The notes under the pieces are model-generated. The model was not told where the DNA came from. It saw nothing but the letters and a program-made list of their open reading frames with translations, and did not search any database. From NCBI RefSeq assembly GCF_000424545.1, contig NZ_KE384206.1, forward strand, positions 190,022-254,021: DNA of 64,000 bases, in the 5' to 3' direction. This DNA is from Butyrivibrio sp. NC3005. GTDB taxonomy: Bacteria > Bacillota > Clostridia > Lachnospirales > Lachnospiraceae. Shown piece by piece: positions 34,401 to 43,551 of the stretch (positions are counted from its first letter, which is position 1; every line of letters begins with the position of its first letter). The position numbers and the translations under genes are program-made.

Positions 34401-34646
34401 TCACCTATTATCAGTAACCATCTTAATCATATCAACTCTTTCGACTGCGCCGATGTCTTCAAGCGCTTTTATCATACGATAGACAGTTGCTGTGCCTATA
34501 CTCTTATCTCTAGATCGCACAAGGCAGATGATATCTTTACATGATGCGCCATCGTTTTTGGCAATAACCTCTGCTACTAAAGCTCTTTGTTTTGTAACTC
34601 TAAAACCGCTTTTTCTCAGCGCCATAATCATCTGCTCATCACTCAT
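34401..34646 (-). CDS. Fur-family winged-helix domain without dimerisation domain
   Basis: An 81-residue protein that covers only the N-terminal DNA-binding domain of the Fur family: MALRKSGFRVTKQRALVAEVI (first helices) and GTATVYRMIKALEDIGAVERVD (recognition helix and wing start). A usual Fur or PerR has about 140 residues with His/Cys metal sites in a C-terminal dimerisation domain, which is absent here. ATG 34646 after GAGGTG is the likely start. The stop is followed quickly by a terminator, so it is not an obvious recent truncation. It could be a metal-independent regulator or a dominant-negative partner of a full Fur. Confidence 0.8.
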   Translation of the reverse strand: MSDEQMIMALRKSGFRVTKQRALVAEVIAKNDGASCKDIICLVRSRDKSIGTATVYRMIKALEDIGAVERVDMIKMVTDNR

Positions 34647-34810
34647 GCTACACCTCTTCAAGTTAATTTGTTAGTTCTTGCTAACCATATAACAAATTAC
34701 CATCAAATTGTCAAATTGTCAATAAATAATATTGATAATTATTTTCAATCTCGTATCATATATTTAGTGATGTTCTATAATAGGGTAAGGCTCTAGAAAC
34801 ATACAAAAAA

Positions 34811-36184
34811 TCAAGCCTTCTCAATTACCTTATTAGCCTTAAAAGCTCCCAAAATAAACAATGCAGCAATAAAACTCAAAATATCACTTGTAGGAGCAAC
34901 CATGGCTACTCCCACGAAGCCAAAAAGTCTTGGAAGTACCAAAACAAGAGGAATGAAGAAAATGCCTTGTCTTAGAATTGTTTCAAAGGTTGCTTTACCA
35001 AAATTTCCTGTGTTTTGCAGCATCATTCCCACCAAAATATAAAAACCTAGAAACGGCAGGGAAACTGTCTGCATACGAAGGATTTCAATTCCATAAACTA
35101 CAACACTTTCTTCTTTTGAAAAAGCTGACATAATAAATGGTGCACACCAAAATGATATTATTGCAAATACCAAAAGGTAAATTGTTGTTACTTTTACGCA
35201 AAAGTCAAATCCTTCTTTAACCCTGTTGTACTTTTTGGCACCATAATTGAACGCACAAACCGGTTGAAATCCCTGGCCAAGGCCTACTGCTATAGCATAT
35301 ATAATAAATATGTATCTGCTATTAACAGTAAATGCCGCAAGTGCTTCTTTTCCATATACACCTGCTGCCTGATTCAAAAGCGCACATGAAATAGATGTTA
35401 CCCCTTGTCTGATGAAATTAGGGCATCCTCCGTACACTACTCTTACTGTTTTCTTTACAGAAAAACAATCCATAATTAGTTTAAAATCAGGCTTAATCAT
35501 AGGCCCGATATTGCCAGTCTTCATAGAAGTTTTAAACAATACGACAAATCCAACAATCTGACCTATAGAAGTTGCAATTCCAGCTCCTTTTATTCCCATT
35601 CCAAGACCAAAGATTAGAATAGGATCCAAAACCATATTTAACCCCATGCCTATGATTAGTCCAAGAGCGCCCTCTTTGGCCTTTCCCTGAAGTCTTAACT
35701 GGTTATTAAGAGTAACAGCAGAAGTTGTAAACGGAACACTAAATAGAATTGGAAAAACGTATGTTGTACATGCACTCTGCAAATCCTTAGAAATCGCTCC
35801 TCCTAGAATTTTAATAAGGAATGGAAGAAATAAAAATCCGGCTAAAGCCACTATTAATCCGCAAAGTGCAGAAAGATAAAAACCAACAGTTGCAAATTTC
35901 TTTGCCTCTAATTCTTCCTTTTTACCCAGAAGGTTAGAAATAGAATTTCCAGAGCCATAGCCAAACAAAAATCCTAATGCCTGAACAACTGAAATAAACG
36001 AGAATATGACTCCAATTGCTGAAGTCATATTGCTGTTATTAAGTTTGCTGACAAAAAAGGTATCAGTCAGGCTGTACAAAGAAGTTATGAGCATACCTAT
36101 TATGGTAGGCAACGCCATTTTCAGGATAAGCTTTTTCACAGGAGTCTGCGTCATTTTTATATAATTATCTTCTAATTTACCCAT
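34811..36184 (-). CDS. MATE-family multidrug efflux protein
   Basis: A 457-residue MATE transporter with twelve membrane segments in two repeats, starting with the usual cytosolic MTQTPVKKLILKMALPTIIGMLITSLYSLTDTFFVSKL. Key segments are VNSRYIFIIYAIAVGLGQGFQPVCAFNYGAKKYNRVKEG in the second half. Such proteins export cationic drugs or metabolites in exchange for Na+ or H+. It lies 52 bp downstream of the PEP-utilising enzyme gene and in the same predicted operon as a TetR regulator, which supports a drug-defence role. Confidence 0.92.
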   Translation of the reverse strand: MGKLEDNYIKMTQTPVKKLILKMALPTIIGMLITSLYSLTDTFFVSKLNNSNMTSAIGVIFSFISVVQALGFLFGYGSGNSISNLLGKKEELEAKKFATVGFYLSALCGLIVALAGFLFLPFLIKILGGAISKDLQSACTTYVFPILFSVPFTTSAVTLNNQLRLQGKAKEGALGLIIGMGLNMVLDPILIFGLGMGIKGAGIATSIGQIVGFVVLFKTSMKTGNIGPMIKPDFKLIMDCFSVKKTVRVVYGGCPNFIRQGVTSISCALLNQAAGVYGKEALAAFTVNSRYIFIIYAIAVGLGQGFQPVCAFNYGAKKYNRVKEGFDFCVKVTTIYLLVFAIISFWCAPFIMSAFSKEESVVVYGIEILRMQTVSLPFLGFYILVGMMLQNTGNFGKATFETILRQGIFFIPLVLVLPRLFGFVGVAMVAPTSDILSFIAALFILGAFKANKVIEKA

Positions 36185-36236
36185 ATACACTCACTTTCTA
36201 ATTTCAAGAAGCATATGAAAGATTTTTTTACGAAAA

Positions 36237-38822
36237 TCATGACACTTTTTTGACCACTCCCAGATTTCCATCAATCGCCATTTCGTCTCCATCATTGCAG
36301 AAAGTTGTAGCGCACCCTGTTCCAAGAACAGCAGGAATTCCATATTCTCTTGCAACTATAGCTGCATGGCTAAGTGCTCCGCCTGTATCAGAGACAACTG
36401 CACTTGCAAGCGTAAATAGAGGTGTCCATTCAGGATCAGTATAGTGACAGACAAGAATGCATCCTTTCTTCATCTTGTAGAATTCATCAGGAGACAGAAT
36501 AACGCAAGCCTTTCCTGTAGCAAATCCGCTACTTCCACTAATTCCAGACAAACTGTTTTCATCATCATTTTCTTTTCCCAGCATAAGAAGATATTTTTTC
36601 TCATCTTCATAGATTTTTTCTGCAACAGGTCGTATCTGTTTTCTCTGCTTTATTTTCTCAATTAACTCTTCCGGAATAATGATGTATCCCATAGAATCCT
36701 GTTTTATCCTGGATAATTCGCTAAGAAACAGGTAGTGAAGATCATTAACATTTACACTTTCACTGTTAGTACTAATAGACTTATTATTTCCAAAAAACTT
36801 CTCTGTTGAACCATTTTTCAGGATTAATCCATCCTTCTCAATCATTTTAGTCAGTCTGTTATATATCTGCCTGCAACGATAAAACAGCGTTTCCCACATA
36901 TACTGAGAGCTTTCTCTGTATACATGTGCAAATCTGTAAAACTCTATCTGTTTATAAAGCTTTTCCCACTTTTTCTTGCTCATAGAATTTGCAAGACGTT
37001 TTTTAAGTTCCTCATATTTTGCAAGTCCATCTTCTAGAGATGTAGTGCGCTTGCCCAGAATAATCGCATTTACTACTGGAGTCAGCAGATAGATTACTCT
37101 ATCAGGTTCTTCAATAAGAGACGCTGATTCAAGTGCATAGCAGTTATTACTAGACTTCATTCCATGCTTTGACAAAAACAGATCAAAACTTTCTTTTAAC
37201 TGCGGATATTCTCCTATAAACCTATCGTAGGATGGATTCTCATTTAATAAATTTGCAGCACCTTTTGTTGTTATGACTTTAAGTGCAAGCTCCTCCATGT
37301 CGAGATTGAGCATGTAAGTCTCATAGGAAAGCCCCATCAAAATGTCATAAGTAGACAGCTTACTATCTACTTTCTTTAGACTTTTTTCTATTGACTTAGC
37401 TATGATTACACCAGGGAAAAGAGAATAGGAAAATCTTCCATAAGCACAGTCAGCCACCTGGTCAGCGCATCTATTAAGTGCACCTATAAGCTTTTCAAAA
37501 TTCATACTGCTTATATCTTCAGACATAAGTTCTTTAACCTGTCTTGAAGTCTTACGTTCATAACTTTGTCCAAGTCTCTTTATTTCTGCAGTATCCTTAT
37601 AGCTTTTAATTAGTTTGATTAATCTAAAAGCTTTAAGACTCAGAGTCTTTTTTCCATCAGGAAGATGAAAGATTCCAAGGTCGTTAACACAAAAATCAGC
37701 ATTTAAACCGATTCCATTCTCAGCAAAAATCCTTGTCTTCTGCTCATTGATTCTATTACTAAGATCAGAATCAAGCGGATAATAAACTGTTGGAGTTTTT
37801 TCCAGCATAAATATAAGGCTATCTTTTGTCAGCTTTGACAGCTTTTTATTTTGAATGCCTTTTTGACTTTCTTCGTTATAAAGCTTTTCCTGCCAAGGAG
37901 TTAGCTTATTTGACAAATTGATTGTGGTAATAGCACGACATTGCAGGATATAGATATTTCCACCCTTAATCGCCCACTCGATATCACATGGATGGTTATA
38001 ATGCTTTTCTATTTTTTTAGACAAGATGGTCAGTCTCTCTATCTCAGAATTTGTTAGAGCTTTTGCGCTCTTTCTTTTTTCATCGACATTAAGAGTAAGT
38101 GTTCCTGTTCCTTTTTGGTTATACTTTATTTCGATTTCTTTTGAAGCAATTGTTTCTCTTATGATATGCCCTGATTCATCACAGACATATTCATCAGGAG
38201 TAACACTTCCTGATACAACTGCTTCACCAAGACCATAGGAAGCATTTATTATAACTTCACTTCCTGTACCATTTGGATTTTGTGTGAAAAGAACTCCTGA
38301 CTTATCACTGTTTACCATTTCCTGAATTACAACTGCAAGAAAAACCTTATCTTTGTCATAGCCTTTATTCTTACGGTAGCTGATTGCTCTCTTGCCATAT
38401 AGTGAAGCATAGCACTCTTTAATCTTAGAAAGCACTTCTTTCTCACCAACAACATTTAAATAAGTCTCCTGCTGCCCTGCAAAACTTGCATCTGATAAAT
38501 CTTCTGCAGTAGCTGAAGATCTTACAGCACATGGGCCTTCCATTTTTTCATTAACAAATGAAACGATTTCTTTCTCAACATCTTCAGGGAAACTTCCGCT
38601 TACTATATCTTTTCTAAGAAGCATGCTGTCTTCAAGATACTTCTTACTATACGGATCTATATGGTTAAACTCCAAATACTCTTCGAAAGCTTTGCTTGTC
38701 AGCACCACTCCATTTGGTACCGGAAATGAATTTGAAGCCATTTCGCCAAGATTAGCTCCTTTTCCTCCAGCTATAGCTATGTCTTCTTTTTTTATTTCAA
38801 CAAATTCTTTTATATATTTCAT
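36237..38822 (-). CDS. PEP-utilising phosphotransferase, rifampicin phosphotransferase-like architecture
   Basis: An 861-residue protein with an N-terminal ATP-binding PPDK/PEP synthase domain (GGKGANLGEMASN, then RSSATAEDLSDASFAGQQETYLNV) to about residue 310. A long unrelated middle part (about 320-760) follows, and then a swivelling phosphohistidine domain (TDTGGALSHAAIVAREYG, His819) at the C-terminus. The PEP-binding TIM barrel of true PEP synthase is missing. That order and length match rifampicin phosphotransferases (about 865 residues), which inactivate an antibiotic with the beta-phosphate of ATP. The middle domain decides the substrate and I cannot identify it. The TetR upstream and MATE downstream fit a drug-response operon. 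Confidence 0.85.
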   Translation of the reverse strand: MKYIKEFVEIKKEDIAIAGGKGANLGEMASNSFPVPNGVVLTSKAFEEYLEFNHIDPYSKKYLEDSMLLRKDIVSGSFPEDVEKEIVSFVNEKMEGPCAVRSSATAEDLSDASFAGQQETYLNVVGEKEVLSKIKECYASLYGKRAISYRKNKGYDKDKVFLAVVIQEMVNSDKSGVLFTQNPNGTGSEVIINASYGLGEAVVSGSVTPDEYVCDESGHIIRETIASKEIEIKYNQKGTGTLTLNVDEKRKSAKALTNSEIERLTILSKKIEKHYNHPCDIEWAIKGGNIYILQCRAITTINLSNKLTPWQEKLYNEESQKGIQNKKLSKLTKDSLIFMLEKTPTVYYPLDSDLSNRINEQKTRIFAENGIGLNADFCVNDLGIFHLPDGKKTLSLKAFRLIKLIKSYKDTAEIKRLGQSYERKTSRQVKELMSEDISSMNFEKLIGALNRCADQVADCAYGRFSYSLFPGVIIAKSIEKSLKKVDSKLSTYDILMGLSYETYMLNLDMEELALKVITTKGAANLLNENPSYDRFIGEYPQLKESFDLFLSKHGMKSSNNCYALESASLIEEPDRVIYLLTPVVNAIILGKRTTSLEDGLAKYEELKKRLANSMSKKKWEKLYKQIEFYRFAHVYRESSQYMWETLFYRCRQIYNRLTKMIEKDGLILKNGSTEKFFGNNKSISTNSESVNVNDLHYLFLSELSRIKQDSMGYIIIPEELIEKIKQRKQIRPVAEKIYEDEKKYLLMLGKENDDENSLSGISGSSGFATGKACVILSPDEFYKMKKGCILVCHYTDPEWTPLFTLASAVVSDTGGALSHAAIVAREYGIPAVLGTGCATTFCNDGDEMAIDGNLGVVKKVS

Positions 38823-38876
38823 AGAAAACTCCTCTTATTTTGTATGAAAAAAATTTTAGTTTACAGTCTATACAAC

Positions 38877-39488
38877 TTAGCTTTTCGTAATAACATATTC
38901 TTCCACACACTTTGTAACATACAGTCTGAATACCTCGTCGAATCCATCCCCGATGATATCCATATTCATAAAAAGAATCATTCCCCCATTGACAGCTGCA
39001 CCAAGTTTTGAACGATTGAATTTGATGGGTCTTCCCGCTTTTTGAAAATAGTCTTCAAAGAAAGATATAAGCTGCATATATGTTCTTATAAGTGCCTCAT
39101 TTTTTGACTCTTCAAATTGAATCATGAGTTTCAAAGAATCACTTATTGTATTATTGAAAGCTTTATTAGGCTTTAGAATATTCATCTGTTCAATAACACA
39201 CTCCACTACAAATTCCTTGACATCTTTTATAGAATCTGGATCCATGGCTGCAAGCTTATTCATTAAAATCTCATTCTTCTCTCTGGCTCTTCTACCTATA
39301 AGTTCCTTTAGGACAGCTTCTTTATTGTCATAGAAATGATAAAAAGCACCAACCGATATACCTGCTGCATTTGCAATATCTCTTATGGCGACTTCTTTAA
39401 CACCATTTCTGCGAAAAGCCTCCAATGCCGCTTTATCAATTCTTTCTTTTATTTCTATTTTTTCTTCCTCTGTAAACGCTTTTCCCAT
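38877..39488 (-). CDS. TetR/AcrR-family transcriptional regulator
   Basis: A 203-residue regulator. The N-terminal helix-turn-helix is visible in RIDKAALEAFRRNGVKEVAIRDIANAAGISVGAFYHFYDNKEAVLKEL (about residues 17-65). The C-terminal ligand domain is helical and not assignable. It is the first gene of a run that includes the phosphotransferase-like enzyme and a MATE pump. A long nested dyad overlaps its predicted promoter, which points to autoregulation. Confidence 0.92.
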   Translation of the reverse strand: MGKAFTEEEKIEIKERIDKAALEAFRRNGVKEVAIRDIANAAGISVGAFYHFYDNKEAVLKELIGRRAREKNEILMNKLAAMDPDSIKDVKEFVVECVIEQMNILKPNKAFNNTISDSLKLMIQFEESKNEALIRTYMQLISFFEDYFQKAGRPIKFNRSKLGAAVNGGMILFMNMDIIGDGFDEVFRLYVTKCVEEYVITKS

Positions 39489-39564
39489 AAAATCCTTTCC
39501 ATCGCTTTAGCAGATAATCTACGTAAATTTTCAGCCGTGAACATTTTTCGTTCTGTTCATAGAT

Positions 39565-39636
39565 AATATATAACTGTGCAAAAAATAAGTCAATTCTACT
39601 TATTGACAACTTTTATCAATAAATAAAATTGACTTA
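39565..39636 (-). promoter_or_regulatory. TetR operon promoter with nested palindromic operator
   Basis: On the minus strand TTGACT (39593-39588), a 17-bp spacer and TATATT (39570-39565) form a promoter for the TetR gene. A nested dyad surrounds it: outer arms AAGTCAATT/AATTGACTT (39587-39595 and 39628-39636) and inner arms TTATTGA/TCAATAA (39600-39606 and 39616-39622). The -35 box lies in the outer arm, so a dimer bound there would block transcription. Confidence 0.7.
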
Positions 39637-39660
39637 ATCATTTATATAACCTTATGTACT

Positions 39661-39686
39661 TTGGAACGCAGTGACAAAAATCTATA
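39661..39686. repeat. End fragment of the second repeat family
   Basis: TTGGAACGCAGTGACAAAAA and six more bases are identical to the right end of the structured element at 28271-28296. The fragment abuts the left end of the 283-bp element copy 2, which suggests one element inserted into or beside the other. Confidence 0.6.
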
Positions 39687-39966
39687 CTTTATTGTTTTTA
39701 TATAGTACGTTTTACTGTTTGTATATTTCGTCGCAGACACGCTTTCGCTTGATTATAAACGTAGTGGTACATAATGCGCTAAAATACAGCGCATAAGTAA
39801 ATGCGGCATAATTTAAACACTTTTAAATTATGTCGTCTGCCGTAGGCAGATTTAAAGGCATTATTTATGCCTTTAAACCCCAGACCAACGTTTATATACA
39901 GTTCTGCTCATGAAATATTACAAGCCAGTAAAACTCATTTATCAAATATAAGTAACAATAACCTAT
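39684..39966. mobile_element. 283-bp inverted-repeat (MITE-like) element, copy 2
   Basis: Same length as copy 1, same core hairpins, with about 98 percent identity across the 245-bp core as counted by eye. The terminal repeats are less perfect (ATACTTTATTG on the left, CAATAACCTAT on the right). The differences from copy 1 fall in loops or outside stems. It fills most of the gap between the TetR gene and the sensor kinase gene. Confidence 0.75.
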
Positions 39967-39972
39967 GACTTC

Positions 39973-41397
39973 TTAAACAGTTACAACAAGTTCACATCTA
40001 GCTCCCTTTGTCTTATCAGAATTAGATAAAAGTAAACTTCCTTCATGCATTCCTGCTATTTGATTGGCAAAATATAAACCTATTCCATAATGACCGGAAG
40101 AAGTTCTGCTCTTATCATCCATGAAAAACTGCTCTGTTCCATGAATAAGCGCTTCTTTTGAAAAACCGCTTCCTGTATCTTCAACTACAAAGAAAAGTTT
40201 CCCATCTTTTTCCAAAATAGAAATATAGATTATTCCCTTCCTGTCTGTATGTTCAGTAGCATTCTTTACCAGATTCATAACTGCTCTTATATATGAATCC
40301 TCCATGATATAAACATAATCGCTTGTAACATCTTCTTTCCATTTAGCTTCGATTGCGCATACTCTGCAAAGCCCTGTAGTCTGATTTTTAATCTCCTGAA
40401 TAACTTTTTTTAATTCAACTTTTTCTCTTTTTTGATGAAGATAATCAGACGATTTACTTACTTCAATAAGAGTCTGTATATAGTTTTGAATCTGCAATGT
40501 ACTGTTTGAAATGTAATCAAGATAGCTTTTCTGTTCATCAGTAATATCGGTTTCCATAAGAAGTTCTGCGTTACCACGTACAATTGTAAGTGGAGTTTTG
40601 ATATCATGGGCAAGCGCTGAAATCTGCCTGTTTTTTTCCTGCTCAGCATTCCATTGATTTTCAAGTGAATCCTTAAGAGCTATTCGCATATCGTCAATTG
40701 AAACTAAACAGTCATCAATTTCCTTCACACCGCTTCTGGATATTTCAATATCCAGATTCCTATGCTTAATCTCATCAGTAGCATTAAGTACTGGCTTAAG
40801 CTTTTCCTTCATCTTTTTAACAAAGCGTAGAGATGTAAACATAATAATCGCAAATTGACCGATGATTACCAGTACAATCGTAAATTTCTGCGGCTCTATA
40901 AAATGCTGCCTTAAAAACTTCGATCTATATTGAGGTGTAAGTTCATAACGCAGAAAAACATTTTCATTTTTGGCGTAAATTACTTTATAAAAATAATTAA
41001 CAGAAATCTTTTGCGAATTCATGATATCTCTAGCACTTAACAACTCTTTTTCTGTCATGTTCGTTTCTTTAACTTCACCGTCCTTGGCAAAAATAGCGTA
41101 CCTGCTCAAAAAAGGCATCATGTCACTTGTGACTTCATCAGAATTAATTATCGATTCTATAGAATCATTTATACATTTTTCAGCATAATTTGCCGGATAA
41201 ACAGCTCCAGAATTAATTAAAATATCAAATATAATAACTGCTGATACCCCCAGAATAAGCAATAAACAAAGCATTCCAAATACATATCTTAAAAAAACAC
41301 TTCCCAGTGAAATGCTGCGCTTTAAAGGCTTATTAGTATGCTCTTTAGTTTTCTTTTTTACCTGTTTATCCTTTTGATTTTTTATTATATTCTTCAT
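39973..41397 (-). CDS. Sensor histidine kinase of the LanFEG-type resistance module
   Basis: A 474-residue membrane kinase. It has a basic N-terminus, a first membrane helix near residues 35-60, an extracytoplasmic part to about 180 and a second helix near 185-205. The HisKA box follows (SALAHDIKTPLTIVRGNAEL, His near 265), then the ATPase domain with NLVKNATEHTD and GIGLYFANQIAG. It lies 15 bp after the response regulator gene, in the same operon as a three-gene ABC transporter. The arrangement matches antimicrobial-peptide sensing systems such as CprABC-KR of Clostridioides difficile. Ligand unknown. Confidence 0.9.
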   Translation of the reverse strand: MKNIIKNQKDKQVKKKTKEHTNKPLKRSISLGSVFLRYVFGMLCLLLILGVSAVIIFDILINSGAVYPANYAEKCINDSIESIINSDEVTSDMMPFLSRYAIFAKDGEVKETNMTEKELLSARDIMNSQKISVNYFYKVIYAKNENVFLRYELTPQYRSKFLRQHFIEPQKFTIVLVIIGQFAIIMFTSLRFVKKMKEKLKPVLNATDEIKHRNLDIEISRSGVKEIDDCLVSIDDMRIALKDSLENQWNAEQEKNRQISALAHDIKTPLTIVRGNAELLMETDITDEQKSYLDYISNSTLQIQNYIQTLIEVSKSSDYLHQKREKVELKKVIQEIKNQTTGLCRVCAIEAKWKEDVTSDYVYIMEDSYIRAVMNLVKNATEHTDRKGIIYISILEKDGKLFFVVEDTGSGFSKEALIHGTEQFFMDDKSRTSSGHYGIGLYFANQIAGMHEGSLLLSNSDKTKGARCELVVTV

Positions 41398-41412
41398 TTG
41401 CGTTTTATTGTA

Positions 41413-42075
41413 TTATTCATCCCATTTATAGCCAATTCCCCATACAGTCTTTACCGGCATTATTTCATAAGGTGAAAACTTGGTTCTGATATTTTTTATG
41501 TGCGTAATAATCGTACTTTCATTACTATCACTATCAAATCCTAATACACTTTCTAATATCTGCTCCTTGGAAAAAACCTGTCCTTTATTTCTAGCTAGAA
41601 ACTCGCAAATATCATATTCAACTCTTGTAAGCGAAATCTCTTTATCATCAACTAGCATCTGCTTTTGTGAAAGATTAAAGCAGATGCGTCCAAAAACCAT
41701 TCTTACAGAATGTTCTCTATTTTCTCTTCTAAGATGAGCAGATATTCTAGCTCTAAGTTCCATAACACCAAAAGGCTTGCAAATATAATCATCTGCCCCC
41801 TTGGAAAGCCCCTCTACCAATGAATTTTCCTCTGTTTTAGCAGTTAGAAAAATGATAGGACAATCAGCTACAGTCCTTAATTTCGAGCACAATGAAAACC
41901 CGTCAATCCCTGGCATCATTACATCTAGAAGAATCAAATCGTACGAAGAAGCCTTATCAATATCTATTTCTAACGGATTGCTTATCTTTGTAATCACATG
42001 CCCATCTTTTTTCAATATATTTTCAATCATATTCAAAATTGCTACATCATCATCTACTGCTAAAATCTTTGTCAT
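41413..42075 (-). CDS. OmpR-family response regulator of the LanFEG-type module
   Basis: A 220-residue regulator from ATG 42075, which follows AGAGGAT; longer in-frame extension would overlap the upstream permease. The receiver domain has AVDDD near residue 6, the phospho-acceptor Asp in LILLDVMMPG near 50 and Lys in YICKPFGVMELRARI near 100. The winged-helix effector domain ends with VKTVWGIGYKWDE. It probably controls its own ABC transporter operon in response to a membrane-active peptide. Confidence 0.93.
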   Translation of the reverse strand: MTKILAVDDDVAILNMIENILKKDGHVITKISNPLEIDIDKASSYDLILLDVMMPGIDGFSLCSKLRTVADCPIIFLTAKTEENSLVEGLSKGADDYICKPFGVMELRARISAHLRRENREHSVRMVFGRICFNLSQKQMLVDDKEISLTRVEYDICEFLARNKGQVFSKEQILESVLGFDSDSNESTIITHIKNIRTKFSPYEIMPVKTVWGIGYKWDE

Positions 42076-42076
42076 A

Positions 42077-42808
42077 TTATCCTCTCCGGCCTGAAAAATT
42101 AGACGACCACGTCCAAAATACAATAAAGCTAACTACCGTGAAGATAATACAATATAATGCAACACTGTGTAAAGACGCATTTTCTGCATGATTATAAAAA
42201 GACTGCAAATATGTATAAGGTATCCTTCCTGTCCATGAAGATGGAGTATATTTCCATACTATTTCACCCATACCTGTTAAGAAAAGAACGCAGATAAGTC
42301 CTGAAACAATTCCAGCTCCAATTGAAAATTCTTTTCCAAAAGAAAATGCAAAAATAAGCTGCCAAATGTAAACAGAAATACTAAAAGCCCACATCATTAT
42401 TCCGCATATCGCACATTCACTAAAACTAATCATAACATGTTCATCTCTGCAGAAAAAAGTTCCAAAGATAAGAGTTGCTGTCATCACCATGCAAAATTCC
42501 AATATTAAAAGCGCTATCAGCTTTGCTGAAAATACCTTTGTTTTATTTTTATGTGTAAGGAGATTTTGAAGTTCTCCAGCATTTTCTTCAAGTTCAGCTA
42601 TGCATGCTGCAAAAATACCAATCAAAATCGGAAGTCCAAATCCAAGAGTTTCAAAAAAAGCTTCCACTTTGGATTCTTCACTATAAGAAGTGCCTGAATA
42701 ATATGCAAGGAAAACTACGCTAACAATAACAGGAATTAATAAATGCGCTAAAACAACAGGAAATTTACGCATCTTAAGAAACTCAGCCTGAATATATTTT
42801 ATCATCAT
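42077..42808 (-). CDS. ABC-2 permease, lantibiotic immunity type (LanG-like)
   Basis: A 243-residue membrane protein with six helices and the long N-terminal amphipathic start (IKYIQAEFLKMRKFPVVLAHLLIPV) typical of the MutG/EpiG class. A conserved SEESKVEAFFETLGFGLPILIGIFAACIAELEENAGELQNLL segment near residues 45-85 is a family hallmark. It starts within the stop codon of the LanE-like permease. The pair forms the membrane part of a peptide-antibiotic exporter. Confidence 0.88.
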   Translation of the reverse strand: MMIKYIQAEFLKMRKFPVVLAHLLIPVIVSVVFLAYYSGTSYSEESKVEAFFETLGFGLPILIGIFAACIAELEENAGELQNLLTHKNKTKVFSAKLIALLILEFCMVMTATLIFGTFFCRDEHVMISFSECAICGIMMWAFSISVYIWQLIFAFSFGKEFSIGAGIVSGLICVLFLTGMGEIVWKYTPSSWTGRIPYTYLQSFYNHAENASLHSVALYCIIFTVVSFIVFWTWSSNFSGRRG

Positions 42809-43551
42809 TACTTACTTGCGCTCCAATCTTTGCTAAAAAATAATACCAAAATGCCGATTATTAAAAAACAAACAAGAGATACTATCACACCCAAAAATAC
42901 ATCTGCAGTCCTCATCATTTCATTCCCAATTTCAGCTCTTAATCCGTTAGGAAGAACATGAATAAGCGGACACATTATTCTCATAGGAATAGCAAAAGGG
43001 ACAAGAAGCCATTTGCCAGTCTGTGAAATAATCGTGCCAGAAAAAGCCAAAAACATACTAAAAATAACTTCAACAATAAGTCCAAATTTCTCACTTATAA
43101 GTAAAAGTATCGGGATCTGCCACAACAAGGTTACAGTTAATAGAATGCTTGCTATAAATCCGCCTAGAACCGGCACAGTGCTTGTAAATATAAATCCCCC
43201 AATTGCAGCACCTGCAAATATAATTAAGTTGGAAGCCAAAATCATCAGGGCTATATAAATTATTTTCCCAAGAAAAAGCTTAGAACTTTCTGTTGTAAAA
43301 GTAAGAAGATTGTAAAAACCAATTTTCTTTTCTCTTATAATAGAAAGATAACAAATAATAGCCATGACTCCAGGAAGTATCATGGTATACCACCAGTTCC
43401 ATACACATTGCGCATATGTATCAGTCGTGCCAAGTGTAAGTATCGTAGCAAGAATAAATGTTACTATAGGAAATAACCACAAAATGTGCCTGCTTGCGGA
43501 TTTACGTGTCTTAATATGCTCTGCTTTTATAATCTTGATCATTTCAACCAT
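42808..43551 (-). CDS. ABC-2 permease, lantibiotic immunity type (LanE-like)
   Basis: A 247-residue membrane protein with about six helices. It begins IIKAEHIKTRKSASRHILWLFPIV, the same N-terminal pattern as MutE/EpiE permeases, and has YAQCVWNWWYTMILPG in the first outside loop. It overlaps the ATPase gene by 8 bp and its stop overlaps the LanG-like start. It works as the partner of that protein. Confidence 0.88.
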   Translation of the reverse strand: MVEMIKIIKAEHIKTRKSASRHILWLFPIVTFILATILTLGTTDTYAQCVWNWWYTMILPGVMAIICYLSIIREKKIGFYNLLTFTTESSKLFLGKIIYIALMILASNLIIFAGAAIGGFIFTSTVPVLGGFIASILLTVTLLWQIPILLLISEKFGLIVEVIFSMFLAFSGTIISQTGKWLLVPFAIPMRIMCPLIHVLPNGLRAEIGNEMMRTADVFLGVIVSLVCFLIIGILVLFFSKDWSASK

